Positions 19,300-29,000 of a DNA stretch of 64,000 bases are shown here, in pieces; position 1 is the first letter of the stretch; each line of letters opens with the position of its first letter. Under the pieces are notes generated by a model, which was not told the origin of the DNA, did not search any database, and saw nothing but the letters and a program-made list of their open reading frames with translations. A program made the position numbers and the translations under genes. Source of the DNA: Butyrivibrio fibrisolvens 16/4 (GTDB lineage Bacteria; Bacillota; Clostridia; Lachnospirales; Lachnospiraceae); contig FP929036.1 of the NCBI GenBank assembly GCA_000209815.1, positions 2,507,434 through 2,571,433 of the forward strand, written 5' to 3'.

Positions 19300-21174
19300 T
19301 TACCTCACTAATTCTAACTTTCCGGTTTGATTGTTAATTTTATATATTGAACAGTTTAATATCTTTCCATTCTGGAATAAATCCAGGTAATTAACTGTAA
19401 GACATTCGTTTCCACTATACACTGCCAGGTAATCATAATTATCTTTAATTATTCCTAACAGGTCAGTCGATGTAATTATGTTACCATCTTCTGGTGTAAT
19501 GTTAGGGAAATATCCTTCACTGGAATCAATGGTTCTAGGTCTTGTCAATGTAGACAAAATTGCCTCCATCAGTGATTCCCCATCAGAATATACCAAAAGG
19601 ATTCTGGCATCATCTTCGCAGACCTCATTAATTTTCCCGGCTAACACATTTACGTTAGCTCTGTAGTCCTGTGAATCGAGCACTGTACGTCTGCTGGTGT
19701 AGTCTGAAATGATATCCTTCTGGCTGTGGTGAACACTAGCAATCATTCCTGCTGCAAGAACTATTGGAACTACCTTTCCATCAGCATCTATCAACATATC
19801 CCTAAGAAGCCAGAACATCAATAGTATTCCAGTCAAAAACATAATACCACAATATCTTTCAAAGGACGCCAGATTGATAGCTTCCTCTGTCTCGAATCGT
19901 GAAATGTATAGAGGAAACATTGATAATATGTAAAAAATGATAGCTATTCCTGGGACAACTGCTCCTGTTATAGCTGCAGCCTTTTTAAGCTGCCCCCTCT
20001 TGTATAGACTAACGTGTAGACATATGAATGCAACCACTAATAATGTCATTATTGATGTGTAGTTGAATCCTAGTCTCTCATAGTATACAAATCTATAGGT
20101 AATAGCCTGACGGAAATTATCGTATACAGTTGTATAAAATTCATTTCCATTACCCTTTATAGTATCGATAGTACCTTGCACATCAAAAGGCTGGCTAAAC
20201 TTCTGGGCTGTGTGTGAAACAGCCAGCTCTATCTTCCAAAGAAGCTTTGCAAGAATCATTGCTGCAAGTGGTGTTGCAGAAAGCAATATATTCTTTTTCC
20301 CAAAGCCCTCTCTTGATAAATAATCAATTAAAAAATAAATAGAAATAAATATTGCTAAATATATGCCCACATCCTTTGACAGTACCAGCACCGCCATAAG
20401 CATTGACATATATGTGTTGTACATCCAATCCTTTTTCTTTGTGATGGATACTGCTGCAAAACCGCTGCCACCAAGCACTCCAAGAAATGGATCAATATAA
20501 ATGGATGAATACATATCCTTAAAAAATATCAGTGGCAAGAATAAACATACCGGCCAGCTAATCACAGAAACCACTTTCTGTACTACCGAATGCCCCTTGT
20601 CCTTAACAAATGGAAGCATAATGCTGACAACCAAAAGCTGATAAGCGAAATATACTTTCCATTCAGAGAAATCTCCGGTAATGGCCATATTTATCTTTTC
20701 CATAAGATATTGGAAAAGGGACATGGCTGGTGGATATGATGGGAATATAGCTCCAGAACCTGCTGTAGTTCCAAAGTCATCGATTCCTGTCATAATCATT
20801 ACGATATCCATCCAATGAGAAAACTCATCGGTATGTGTCGCTAATCTGTCCTGATTGAAAAATGCAATCAACACAGTCAATATCGCAAATACGATAAATC
20901 CTGGAGTAAAAAGATTAAAGCAGGATTCCTTTAAAGAATCTCTGCTATGTTTCTTAATAAGCAAATATATGCTGTACCCATACAGGCCTACAGCTATGAT
21001 AGATACTAATATCCATCCGATTCCCAGGATGTTAACCATTCCTGTGAGAAACAGGAAAAGGATAATCCCCATTGTCGATATAGGCAATGTTTCCTCGAAG
21101 GTTCTATTTAGCTTTACTGCTGCAAAAAAGCTAAAGCTACAAATTACAGCTACAAACAATAAAACAGCTAGCAC
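19300..21174 (-). CDS. polytopic membrane protein, GT-C-like
   Basis: A 624-residue protein with about 12 membrane helices. After helix three comes ATHTDEFSHWMDIVM near residue 122, an acidic DE pair plus His in the first outside loop, the position of the catalytic Asp of GT-C glycosyltransferases. IFPSYPPAMSLFQYLME follows. A soluble C-terminal segment of about 110 residues (ILLVYSDGESLMEAIL onward) lies outside. The reading frame is intact. The gene starts four bases after the GT2-GtrA gene and ends five bases before the acyltransferase gene. A polyprenyl-phosphate-sugar-dependent transferase fed by the adjacent GT2-GtrA protein is the simplest hypothesis; the exact family is not recognised. 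Confidence 0.68.
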   Translation of the reverse strand: MLAVLLFVAVICSFSFFAAVKLNRTFEETLPISTMGIILFLFLTGMVNILGIGWILVSIIAVGLYGYSIYLLIKKHSRDSLKESCFNLFTPGFIVFAILTVLIAFFNQDRLATHTDEFSHWMDIVMIMTGIDDFGTTAGSGAIFPSYPPAMSLFQYLMEKINMAITGDFSEWKVYFAYQLLVVSIMLPFVKDKGHSVVQKVVSVISWPVCLFLPLIFFKDMYSSIYIDPFLGVLGGSGFAAVSITKKKDWMYNTYMSMLMAVLVLSKDVGIYLAIFISIYFLIDYLSREGFGKKNILLSATPLAAMILAKLLWKIELAVSHTAQKFSQPFDVQGTIDTIKGNGNEFYTTVYDNFRQAITYRFVYYERLGFNYTSIMTLLVVAFICLHVSLYKRGQLKKAAAITGAVVPGIAIIFYILSMFPLYISRFETEEAINLASFERYCGIMFLTGILLMFWLLRDMLIDADGKVVPIVLAAGMIASVHHSQKDIISDYTSRRTVLDSQDYRANVNVLAGKINEVCEDDARILLVYSDGESLMEAILSTLTRPRTIDSSEGYFPNITPEDGNIITSTDLLGIIKDNYDYLAVYSGNECLTVNYLDLFQNGKILNCSIYKINNQTGKLELVR

Positions 21175-21178
21175 TATT

Positions 21179-22215
21179 TTACTCCTTAGACTTAAAGATT
21201 AATGTTCTCTGAACAGTGTAATTAAACAAATACAAAATAATTTCTACTGGAACCTTGATAACAACTGGTGCAATCATAGGAAGAAGTGCTGAAAGGTTTG
21301 TTACAGCCCATCCAGAAATGGTTCCTGAAATCACAACAAGCACAAGATACTTTGCCAGCTGAACAGCTGTATTTCCCTCGCCCTTGAAAACCATCTTTTT
21401 ATTCAGGCTAAAGTTTACAAGGCAAGAGCAGGCTCTGGCAATGTATGTAGCCAGCATAATCTTTGCTCCACAAGAGTGGGCAATAATAAATACAATGTAA
21501 TCAATCAAAGCTGAAAACAGCGATGAGAAAGAATATTTGAAAATAATACTGTATATACGAATTGAATCTCTAACTGGATTAAAGTGAGAAGACTCATTGT
21601 TGTTTTCATAAACAGTCTGGATTGTAACCTCCTGAACACCTACGCCGTTAGCCTTCATATCCAGGAACATATTTGTCTCGTACTCGTATTTTTCTCCCTC
21701 GCACTTAGCTGCGATTGTAAGGAAGCTATATGGAAGCCCACGAAGTCCAGTCTGTGTATCGCTAACATCAATACCACAAGCCCACTTGTATACCTTACGA
21801 GAAATGCCATTTCCCATACGGCTCTTCCAAGGTACATTTCCTGTATCAAACTTTCTACATCCCAGTACCAAGTCGTCTGGATGCTGCTCCATACAATCTG
21901 CCACCTTTAGGATATCCTCTGGACGATGCTGACCATCAGCATCCACTGTAATGATGCCCGATTTTACAAGCTCTGGATTTAAAAGTCCATAATTGATAGC
22001 TGTTTTAAGGGCACGACCCTTTCCCTGGTTTATGGCGTGAGCCACTACAATGGCTCCCATATCTTTAAGCTTGTTAAAGATGTGAGCATATTTTTCTCCG
22101 CCACCATCATCTATTACCAACACGTTTTCAAACAATGTGAGAATCTCCTCTGTAAGAGGTACTAGGCTCTCCAAAGGCTGGTATGCTGGTATAACAATTA
22201 ACTGTTTTTCTTCAT
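21179..22215 (-). CDS. GT2 polyprenyl-phosphate glycosyltransferase fused to GtrA domain (frame interrupted once)
   Basis: Adding one base to the T5 run at 22205-22209 links the ATG at 22215 to the long frame and gives MKKKQLIVIPAYQPLESLVP, a proper GT2 N-terminus; total 345 residues. VIDDGGGEKY and TVDADGQH (DxD) are the donor and metal motifs, and LGCRKFDTGNVPWKSR and DTQTGLRG are typical of DPM1-like synthases. From residue about 225 the protein has four helices of the GtrA family (YSFSSLFSALIDYIVF, ACSCLVNFSLNKKMVF), thought to flip the polyprenyl-phosphate sugar. Synthase and flippase in one chain make the donor for an external GT-C transferase, with candidates on both sides. Confidence 0.87.
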
Positions 22216-22229
22216 TATGTTATTCTCCG

Positions 22230-23932
22230 TTATCTTCCAAGAAGGACAATATCGCCGTCCTTAGCAATTTCATTTGTATATATATTAAGCAAGTATTGCC
22301 CTGCTTCGTTTGTTACGAAATACTGATATTTATCGTGACCTTTATCTAAAAGCATATAATCTGCCATGTTGTCCGGATTCAAATTATAGTAATCGATAAT
22401 CTTTGAATTAAGATGAGTACGAGCATACACTGAGTAGGTTCCCTGCCAAGCATCACTATTAAGGTACCCTGCGCAATTAGCACCAAAAGCTACTAAAAGC
22501 TTATCTTCAGATGAAACATTCTCATCTAAAAGCTTCATTACCGACTCATTAATATAATACTCATCCTCAGGTAATGCAATGCCCTTTAATTCTCCATCTG
22601 TCACATAATACATTGGCTCGAATACTGTCTCAAATCCACCATTGTGATCTGCCACCCAAATGCCATTAAAGAACAGTCCAAGAATGATTAAAAGAGAAAT
22701 CATTCCTCTGTATTCTACGTCTTCTTTTGCAAAAAGAAGAATCATTGCCATAACCACATAAAGTGACATAAGCCCTGGGACTGCAATGCCCTGGTTAGTA
22801 GAAATAGACCAGATAAGCTGGGCAACCACCGAAAAGATGAATATAGTCCAAAGAATCTCTTTCGACTCTGAACCTGCATTTCTATAGGAACCAATTCTGG
22901 TGTAATTGCTAACTTCCTTTTCTCTCATAAAATATGGGAACCAGAAGAATACGATAAGTCCGCCATATGTAAATCGAGACATACTAATTCCATCTACCCT
23001 AAGGAGAAGAATAGCTGCCATAAATAAAAGGAAATAAATGGTAAGAATAGCCTTTTCAGTCTCTTCTTCAACGCCTCTAATCTTGTCCCAGATTCTGATG
23101 ATTACGATTGGGAAATATGCGACAATTGCAAGTACTGCATACTCCGCAAGCATCTTTGCAAGTCTTATGTACATTGGGTCGTCATAATCCTGATCTCCCA
23201 AATTAGGAAGCTGAGCAATGATATCTCCCCAGCCTGTAGTAATTTGAAGATAAGTAGCAACAGCGATACCTATAATAAGGCAGGTAACTATGTAACCAAT
23301 AAAAGCTGCTCTGTGAGCCTCGTCCTTAATAACCATATACAGCCAATATGCCCCTAGGAATACTGCCATAATTATCATAGTAGGATAAGCCAGTACCATA
23401 ACACAAACAGCTATAGCTGTAAGGACAGCATAGATGGATTTTCTATTATCATAAAATCTAATGATGAAACAAACAATCAGCATTAACCCTATGCTGCAAT
23501 ATGACTTGTAAGAAAAATTCTTCCAGTCAATTACATACAAAAAGAAGAATAATGCTGCTGGAAAAGCTCCATCTTCAAAATCGCTATTTCTAAAAGTAAT
23601 ATACACATAAATAGCAACCAACAGCTTTACTATTAAATAGCAATAGCGCATATAAAGCACTAGGCCAACATTAATAGAAAACTGCGCGAATAATGGCTGA
23701 AGCACCTGATAATAAAGCGCAAGCAAAGGATAAGCCAGAAGACCTCCTGTCTGAAGAGCCTCCCAACTATCTGTAAACATGTGCTGTCCCTGGTAGATTC
23801 CTTTATAGATGGATAAAAGACCATTCTCATCTACGTAGAAACCATACCGAATGGTTGCAACAGACCATACTAATACAATTACTGCAAATAAAAAATGAAT
23901 AACGCCCTTTTTTCTACAAAAAATTCTCCCAT
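22230..23932 (-). CDS. polytopic membrane protein, GT-C-like (likely one frame break near the start)
   Basis: About 567 residues and 12-13 membrane helices. The early outside loop IRYGFYVDENGLLSIYKGIY carries an acidic DE pair as in GT-C proteins. A C-terminal soluble part (DEYYINESVMKLLDENV onward) is outside. As written, the frame can start at 23957 with a poor ribosome binding site. The ATG at 23932 has GAGGG five bases upstream and reads MGEFFVEKRALFIF, entering the main frame if one base is restored in the A6 run at 23890-23895; I favour this start. It is the first minus-strand gene of its block, divergent from the plus-strand flippase gene. Confidence 0.68.
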
Positions 23933-23984
23933 GATGTCCCTCATTAAAAATATTCATAATCCATTTTATTTTATACTATTAGCT

Positions 23985-24013
23985 TTGCTTATGCTAGTAT
24001 CTAAGTGTATAAT
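23985..24013 (+). promoter_or_regulatory. sigma-A-type promoter for the MurJ-like gene
   Basis: TTGCTT at 23985-23990 and TATAAT at 24008-24013 are separated by 17 bases, ideal spacing. The start codon lies 35 bases past the -10 box, with GGAGG at 24038-24042. The site is in the divergent region between the two opposite genes. No operator is evident. Confidence 0.6.
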
Positions 24014-24047
24014 TAGCCTTAATGTAATTAATCATTTGGAGGTTCAA

Positions 24048-25583
24048 ATGGAAAAGAAATCCCGCGGTATTATGGCCACTACAGCTGTTGTTACTGCTCT
24101 CACTCTGTGTTTCAAGGCATTAGGCTTTGTAAAACAGGCTGTTGTTGCTTACTATTTCGGAACAACGTTCGAAACAGATATATATAATGTAGCCTTTAAT
24201 TTTGTTGGAAGTTTATCATCAGCTTTTATTAGAGCAATCACTATATCATTAGTTAGTATCTATACTCACTGTCTAGTTCAAAAAGGCAGAGACGAAGCAT
24301 CCAAACTACTATCCGCCTGTTTGGAAATACTTGTTCCAGTTGTATTAATGGTTCTTTTAATAACATATATTTTCACTCCGCAGATAGCAGGAATTCTTGC
24401 CCCTACTTATAGCCCTAGCGAATCTATCTTGTTGCAACATTACCTTCGTATTTGTTACCCATTTTTCTTATTCGCTACAATAACTTTAGTTTGGACAACC
24501 TTAATGGATTCAAATAAAGATTTTGTAATTAGCCGTACAGAATCGTTTATTACCAGCACCACTACAATCCTTAGCTGTATTTTGCTATATAAGGTTTTAG
24601 CTGTTTCTTCTTTGGTAGTTGCTCAATATCTCAGCTACATAATATTTAGTTGTTTGCTTCTATTTAGAGGTCGGCGATATTTTAAATTTACAATTACTAA
24701 GCTTTCTACGATGCCAGAAGTCAGGCTTGTTCTCATGACAGCACTTCCTTTGTTTATAGGAAATTCTGTCTCTCAGATTAATAAAATTGTAGATAGTTCT
24801 GTTTCAACCGGATTAGTTTATGGAAGTGCCACTGCTCTTTCTTTAGCAGTTTCTCTAGAAGATTTTGTATGTAATATTTTGATAAACAATGTTGTAGATA
24901 TTCTTTACGTAAACTTCTCTACATATGTTGCCGAAGGTAATCAAAAAAAGCTCGGCGACACCATGCGAAGCGCGGTAAACGTAATGATTTGTATTATGGT
25001 ACCTATTACCATTGTTACCTGTATGTGTTCGAAAGAGATTGTTTCCATCGCATATTTTAGAGGAAGCTTCAATGAGAAATCTTTAGTTTTGACTAGTGCC
25101 GCGTTAATTGGTTATGCAGTAGGATTTACCAGTTCAGGTGTGAGAGATATTGTTTTACGAGTCCTATATTCTTTTAAAGATACAAAGGGGCCTATGATTA
25201 CAGGATTTTTTGCTGTAGCTGCCAACATAGTATGCAGTATCGTTTTATCGAAGTTCATTGGAATTATGGGAGTTTCAATCGCAAGTTCTGTTTGTTTAAC
25301 TGTAAACTTTTTGATTAATTCGCATATGTTAAAAAAACATATGCCTGATTACACCATCAGACAATTCTTACCAACACTTGTAAAACAGCTTCCTGGAGCT
25401 GCCATATTATTCCTAATCATCATTGGATTTAAACATTTATTCAACAGCAATATTCTTATCTTTTTATGTTCTGCCGTTGTTGGTTTAGCAATATATGGAA
25501 TAATCCTTTTAGGAATGAAAATAGATGAGGTAGAAATGATTAAAAACCAGATATTTAAGCGTTTTAAAGGAGCTGCTTCATAG
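24048..25583 (+). CDS. murJ: MurJ/MviN-like lipid-linked oligosaccharide flippase
   Basis: A 511-residue protein of the MATE/MviN superfamily with about 14 helices, the expected MurJ size. Recognisable parts: TALTLCFKALGFVKQAVVAY at the start (MurJ-type charged helix 1), YLRICYPFFLFATITLVW, GNSVSQINKIVDSSVSTGL, YVNFSTYVAEGN and AYFRGSFNE. The start is the ATG at 24048, five bases after GGAGG; the frame is open further upstream across the promoter, but that part has no ribosome binding site. It is the only plus-strand gene, with its own promoter and terminator, so it is regulated apart from the operons. It may flip lipid II or a lipid-linked repeat unit of this locus; the sequence does not decide. 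Confidence 0.85.
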   Translation: MEKKSRGIMATTAVVTALTLCFKALGFVKQAVVAYYFGTTFETDIYNVAFNFVGSLSSAFIRAITISLVSIYTHCLVQKGRDEASKLLSACLEILVPVVLMVLLITYIFTPQIAGILAPTYSPSESILLQHYLRICYPFFLFATITLVWTTLMDSNKDFVISRTESFITSTTTILSCILLYKVLAVSSLVVAQYLSYIIFSCLLLFRGRRYFKFTITKLSTMPEVRLVLMTALPLFIGNSVSQINKIVDSSVSTGLVYGSATALSLAVSLEDFVCNILINNVVDILYVNFSTYVAEGNQKKLGDTMRSAVNVMICIMVPITIVTCMCSKEIVSIAYFRGSFNEKSLVLTSAALIGYAVGFTSSGVRDIVLRVLYSFKDTKGPMITGFFAVAANIVCSIVLSKFIGIMGVSIASSVCLTVNFLINSHMLKKHMPDYTIRQFLPTLVKQLPGAAILFLIIIGFKHLFNSNILIFLCSAVVGLAIYGIILLGMKIDEVEMIKNQIFKRFKGAAS

Positions 25584-25596
25584 CAGCTCCTTTCTT
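25569..25596 (+). terminator. intrinsic terminator, likely bidirectional
   Basis: A perfect stem GGAGCTGC (25569-25576) / GCAGCTCC (25583-25590) with a six-base loop is followed by TTTCTT. It overlaps the stop codon of the flippase gene. In the other direction the stem is followed by TTTAAAA and could also end transcription from the phosphoglycerol transferase gene, whose stop is at 25616. Confidence 0.85.
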
Positions 25597-25615
25597 AATG
25601 CACATTTGTAATTAT

Positions 25616-27499
25616 TTATTCTTGTTTTACATATGCTCCAAAATCCCACTTAATATCCCACATACCTAATTCATCTGGTGCAGCTTTCTTAAATAGATAA
25701 TGGTCAAAATCATCAACGGAAATATACACTTCACATTCCAAATCAGAAACTTCACTAAATGGAATATCTGAATGCCATATACCATACCATCCAGAACGTG
25801 CAATTTCAGGTTCCATATCAACTTCACGGGTCTCGTCAGTAGCAATATTATGAACTACCAATTTCAACTCAGTAATGTTCTTACAGCTAAACGCATCTGC
25901 CTTGATTAGTCTGAATCTGATGTTACCATTTTCATCAGCCACCTCAATGTAAGCTTCATCCTGCGCTTTCTTCATTAATTCATCAGTAACTACAATACTA
26001 ACAAGACTTTCAACAAATGGAGAACCTAATGAAAACTCTGATTTACAATAATCTGTCCCATACTCTTCTAGAATGGTCTGCTGTGTGCCATACAAATTAG
26101 TTCCACAGCCTAATCTGTCCGATGACATTTCAGCACCAAGAGCGGCCAAAATTGTAGGGAACAAGTCAATTGTTGCAAACTCTCTACAAGTATCTAACTG
26201 TGGTGTTACTACTGAGTTAATAATACTTGTGTATGTCTTACGTTGATAATCTCCACTAACATCCTGCAAAAAGTCTGCATCCATTGTAGGATGATCACCA
26301 GTTACTACTATGGTTGTATTATCATAGAAATCCTGTTCTTGAATCCATTTAATAAATTCAGAAACCTGTCTGTCTGAACAAGCGATAACATTTGCATACT
26401 GATTATCTCCATATTTGTCATCGCACAGACGACATATATATCCATCCTGGCAGTGTGTATCCATTGTAAACAATGTATAGTTAAAGGGATTAGATTCTTT
26501 TGCTAATTCTGTAATCTCTTTTTTAGCAAACTCAAAGATTTTTTCGTCCTCGTATCCCCAGAACGCTTTATAGTCTTCTGGGATATAGCCTTGTGATTTA
26601 GCATAGTCAACATCATGAATTTCATAATCACCATGCTTTATATAATAAGCTCCTTGACCGCCAAATCCTGCTTCTGTACCAAGCTCAACAATGTTAGTAT
26701 ATCCTTCATCCTTAAGAATATCTCCCATAGTCCTTATTGTTGGAAAGAACTGCTCTGGATCTGATATTGAATCCTCATTTACTGGAATATCTAATGGAAT
26801 TCCGCTAGTCTGAGCAAACAACGCTCCTGTGGTCCAATTTGTTCCTGGAAGAGATACTCCGCCATTTAGCTTATCATCACTTCCTGAGAAATTATCATTT
26901 TCCTTACTTAACTTAGTAAGATTTGGAATGTAGTTTTCTTCAAAAGCACCTCCATCCTTTTCATCAGAAAAAGATACTTCCATAGATTCCAAATAGATGT
27001 AAATGAGATTTCTCTTCTCTTCTGGGAACTTTATTGATACTTCCTTAGGATCTACGTAAACACTCTCTATAAAATCACTACTATCTGTTTTAAATACTGC
27101 TCTAAAAAAATCTGAAAACAGGCGAGTATCTCTATTATAAACATAAATACTAAAAGCATTCATTAATAGTAGTATCACTACCAAGGCAATCGATATCACG
27201 CGATACAATGTCTCACGCTTCTTTTTAACCAAATTAATTGCAATTATAAAAGCTGCTATTGCCAATGCTGCAGGTAACGCATATTGTCTTAATGCCGAAT
27301 AAATCATCTCAGGGTCTGTACCATTAAATGATGTTTTTAAGTGAAACAATAACTCAGCATAAGAAATATATGGCCATGTTTCCCTAAGATAGCGTAAACT
27401 CGCATATATTATTATAAGCAACGCTACAAAAACATAAAACAAGACCTGTGCTACTACTTTTCCCGCTTTAGATTTCTTCTCTATATTGTTGTTTTCCAT
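25616..27499 (-). CDS. OpgB/LtaS-like phosphoglycerol transferase (alkaline-phosphatase fold)
   Basis: A 627-residue membrane enzyme. About four to five N-terminal helices (residues 10-130) anchor an extracytoplasmic sulfatase/phosphatase-fold domain (about 165-490), followed by a C-terminal beta domain. YIYLESMEVSF supplies the first metal-binding Glu. LPGTNWTTGALFAQTSGIPL holds the catalytic Thr region; the TSGIPL ending matches the OpgB/MdoB branch rather than classical LtaS. TMDTHCQDG and VVTGDHPTMDAD hold later metal ligands. The enzyme would move phosphoglycerol from phosphatidylglycerol to a glycan or lipid acceptor. It lies 26 bases after pssA and is probably co-transcribed with it, ending at the shared terminator. 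Confidence 0.83.
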   Translation of the reverse strand: MENNNIEKKSKAGKVVAQVLFYVFVALLIIIYASLRYLRETWPYISYAELLFHLKTSFNGTDPEMIYSALRQYALPAALAIAAFIIAINLVKKKRETLYRVISIALVVILLLMNAFSIYVYNRDTRLFSDFFRAVFKTDSSDFIESVYVDPKEVSIKFPEEKRNLIYIYLESMEVSFSDEKDGGAFEENYIPNLTKLSKENDNFSGSDDKLNGGVSLPGTNWTTGALFAQTSGIPLDIPVNEDSISDPEQFFPTIRTMGDILKDEGYTNIVELGTEAGFGGQGAYYIKHGDYEIHDVDYAKSQGYIPEDYKAFWGYEDEKIFEFAKKEITELAKESNPFNYTLFTMDTHCQDGYICRLCDDKYGDNQYANVIACSDRQVSEFIKWIQEQDFYDNTTIVVTGDHPTMDADFLQDVSGDYQRKTYTSIINSVVTPQLDTCREFATIDLFPTILAALGAEMSSDRLGCGTNLYGTQQTILEEYGTDYCKSEFSLGSPFVESLVSIVVTDELMKKAQDEAYIEVADENGNIRFRLIKADAFSCKNITELKLVVHNIATDETREVDMEPEIARSGWYGIWHSDIPFSEVSDLECEVYISVDDFDHYLFKKAAPDELGMWDIKWDFGAYVKQE

Positions 27500-27525
27500 T
27501 TATATCTCTTGTCCTTTAAATTTAC

Positions 27526-28218
27526 TTATGCACAAAACAAAATAAGTAAAACCCCTACTAACTCAATTAAACCAATAGCTAAAATAACAACAAATTGCCT
27601 TTTGCTAGGCTTTGGAACTTTGAAATTTCCAATAAATAATACTGCAACAATAAACATTAACCAAAAGTAGAATATTGTTAAGTCTGCGTTTGTATACCAA
27701 TGAAGAACTAATGTAAGTGGAAATATAAGGGCTGCTGTTGTAACAGGAAGACCTGTAAAATATGACTTCCCCTTAATCTTAGCTTCTTCGGCTCTGTCAT
27801 CTGATGTTGCATTAAAATATGCAAGTCTGATAAGAGCAGCAAGAACATAAAAAGCAGCAATAGTAATAAGTAATAAAATCATAGAATAGTGATCAGGCTT
27901 CTCTGCATTTCGACCTAAATCAGTAAGTATTCCACTAACTCTTAACTGTGCAATACCGATAGAAGCTGGAAGCACACCAAAGCAAATCAAATCAGAAAGA
28001 GAATCAATCTGTATACCAAATTCCTTCTCCATTTCTGTTCTATCCTTTTTTGTACGAGCAACCTTACCATCAAATCCATCTAAAAGTCCTGATAACATAA
28101 GGAACAAAGTTCCACAATATGGATGCCCCATTCCTGTCATTGTAACAATAATACCTACCACACCTGAGATTGTAGATAGGTAAGTCAATATAACAGTATA
28201 ATCGTAAACGCCTATCAT
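27526..28218 (-). CDS. pssA: CDP-diacylglycerol--serine O-phosphatidyltransferase, PssA-like
   Basis: About 230 residues with six to seven membrane helices. The CDP-alcohol phosphatidyltransferase signature is present: DGFDGKVARTKKDRTEME followed by GIQIDSLSDL, giving D-G-x2-A-R...G-x3-D-x3-D. PFCGTLFLML-like hydrophobic context and the FGVLPA segment match the Bacillus-type PssA. I prefer the ATG at 28218 although its spacing to GGAGG is long (13 bases); an ATG at 28239 overlaps that GGAGG. A CDP-alcohol enzyme with another acceptor (for example glycerol phosphate) cannot be excluded, and it sits directly upstream of a phosphoglycerol transferase. Confidence 0.8.
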   Translation of the reverse strand: MIGVYDYTVILTYLSTISGVVGIIVTMTGMGHPYCGTLFLMLSGLLDGFDGKVARTKKDRTEMEKEFGIQIDSLSDLICFGVLPASIGIAQLRVSGILTDLGRNAEKPDHYSMILLLITIAAFYVLAALIRLAYFNATSDDRAEEAKIKGKSYFTGLPVTTAALIFPLTLVLHWYTNADLTIFYFWLMFIVAVLFIGNFKVPKPSKRQFVVILAIGLIELVGVLLILFCA

Positions 28219-28265
28219 TATTAACTTTTTTCCTCCCATAAAAATATTTATTTTTTATCTATATG

Positions 28266-28294
28266 ATGATACTAGAGAAATCAGCAATTATCAA
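28266..28294 (-). promoter_or_regulatory. candidate promoter for the pssA operon
   Basis: On the minus strand TTGATA (28289-28294) and TATCAT (28266-28271) are 17 bases apart, about 48 bases before the preferred pssA start. The region lies just past the terminator of the upstream secreted-protein gene, so a new start is needed here. An overlapping TTGCTG-N18-TATAGA pair is an alternative. Confidence 0.4.
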
Positions 28295-28302
28295 GTAAAC
28301 AT

Positions 28303-28334
28303 AAAAATAAGGCCGCGGAGTATTCCACGACCTT
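28303..28334 (-). terminator. intrinsic terminator after the secreted repeat protein
   Basis: In the minus-strand transcript the arms at 28324-28334 and 28309-28319 pair over 11 bases, with G-U pairs where the DNA arms differ, around a short AUAC loop; this is followed by AUUUUU. It lies about 17 bases after the stop at 28351. Confidence 0.8.
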
Positions 28335-28350
28335 GCGCTCATAATTAAAC

Positions 28351-28887
28351 CTATTGTACAACTACACCTGGGTGATAATTTGGTGTCATAACTGGAACTG
28401 CTCCAGCCTTTGGACCAGCCTGTCCCTTTACAAAATCGTATACACTATAGACAATACAATTATGCCAAAGTGCATCTGTAGGAACTGGAAGAGGTCTCCA
28501 AGCTTCTGTCTTTTTATTGTTAGCATAATGTACATAATATGCAACAATATCATCACCATAAAGCTTCTGTAAATCAGCATTTCGAGATGCATATACATCT
28601 ACATTGAAAGAAACTGATGGCTGTCTCTGCTCCCAAATACCAAAGTTAACGAAATGAGAGAATAAAATCTTCTCATCTGTTCCGAGTGCCTGCTCTACAT
28701 CAGGATAATATGCTGCATACTCCTTAGCATTAAAGATTGTGCTAAGAGCTGTAAGTTCCTCAACTGTGAGTGTTCTCTTATGTGTCTCAACAGCGGAAGC
28801 AGCAGAACTATCAATCGTAAATGCGGTAACTGAAATGACTACTGCCATTAACAATGAAAGCACTCTCGCTACTTTAAACTTTTTCAT
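28351..28887 (-). CDS. small secreted protein with two FxxxxYxxxxPD-type repeats
   Basis: A 178-residue exported protein. Start taken at the ATG at 28887, preceded by GGTGGGG; a Lys-rich MKKFKVARVL and a hydrophobic helix ending near SSAASA form a signal peptide with likely cleavage around residue 29. The mature part holds two related repeats, FNAKEYAAYYPDVEQALGTD...HFVNFGIWEQRQPS and FNVDVYASRNADLQKLYGDD...HYANN, of about 40 residues each. This repeat occurs in many clostridial wall-associated proteins, in my reading, without a settled function. It has its own terminator and probably its own promoter, and is flanked by the aldolase operon end and pssA. Confidence 0.7.
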   Translation of the reverse strand: MKKFKVARVLSLLMAVVISVTAFTIDSSAASAVETHKRTLTVEELTALSTIFNAKEYAAYYPDVEQALGTDEKILFSHFVNFGIWEQRQPSVSFNVDVYASRNADLQKLYGDDIVAYYVHYANNKKTEAWRPLPVPTDALWHNCIVYSVYDFVKGQAGPKAGAVPVMTPNYHPGVVVQ

Positions 28888-28974
28888 AATCCCCACCTTT
28901 CTCAATAGCCATTTATTATTTGTTTAAACTATTGTTTTCTCATACTTGAGTCTATATTAAATTTATGTCCAAAT

Positions 28975-29000
28975 CAAGAATTTTATCTGAAAAATCCTTG
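28975..29000 (-). terminator. possible weak terminator of the long upstream operon
   Basis: Directly after the stop at 29001 the minus-strand RNA can form CAAGGAUUUU / AAAAUUCUUG around a six-base loop, with one G-U pair. It is AT-rich and followed by AUUUGG rather than a clear U-run, so it may act weakly or allow read-through into the secreted-protein gene. Confidence 0.35.

Noticed and set aside
23895..24047. N-terminal extension of the MurJ-like protein
   Set aside because: The frame is open upstream, but it crosses the promoter and the divergent gene; the ATG at 24048 has GGAGG at ideal distance and starts the family's usual N-terminus.
28920..28980. Promoter for the secreted repeat protein (TTGATT and TAGACT, 17 bases apart, on the minus strand)
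   Set aside because: The -10 box matches only four of six positions; a promoter is expected here, but this sequence is too weak to list as a feature.
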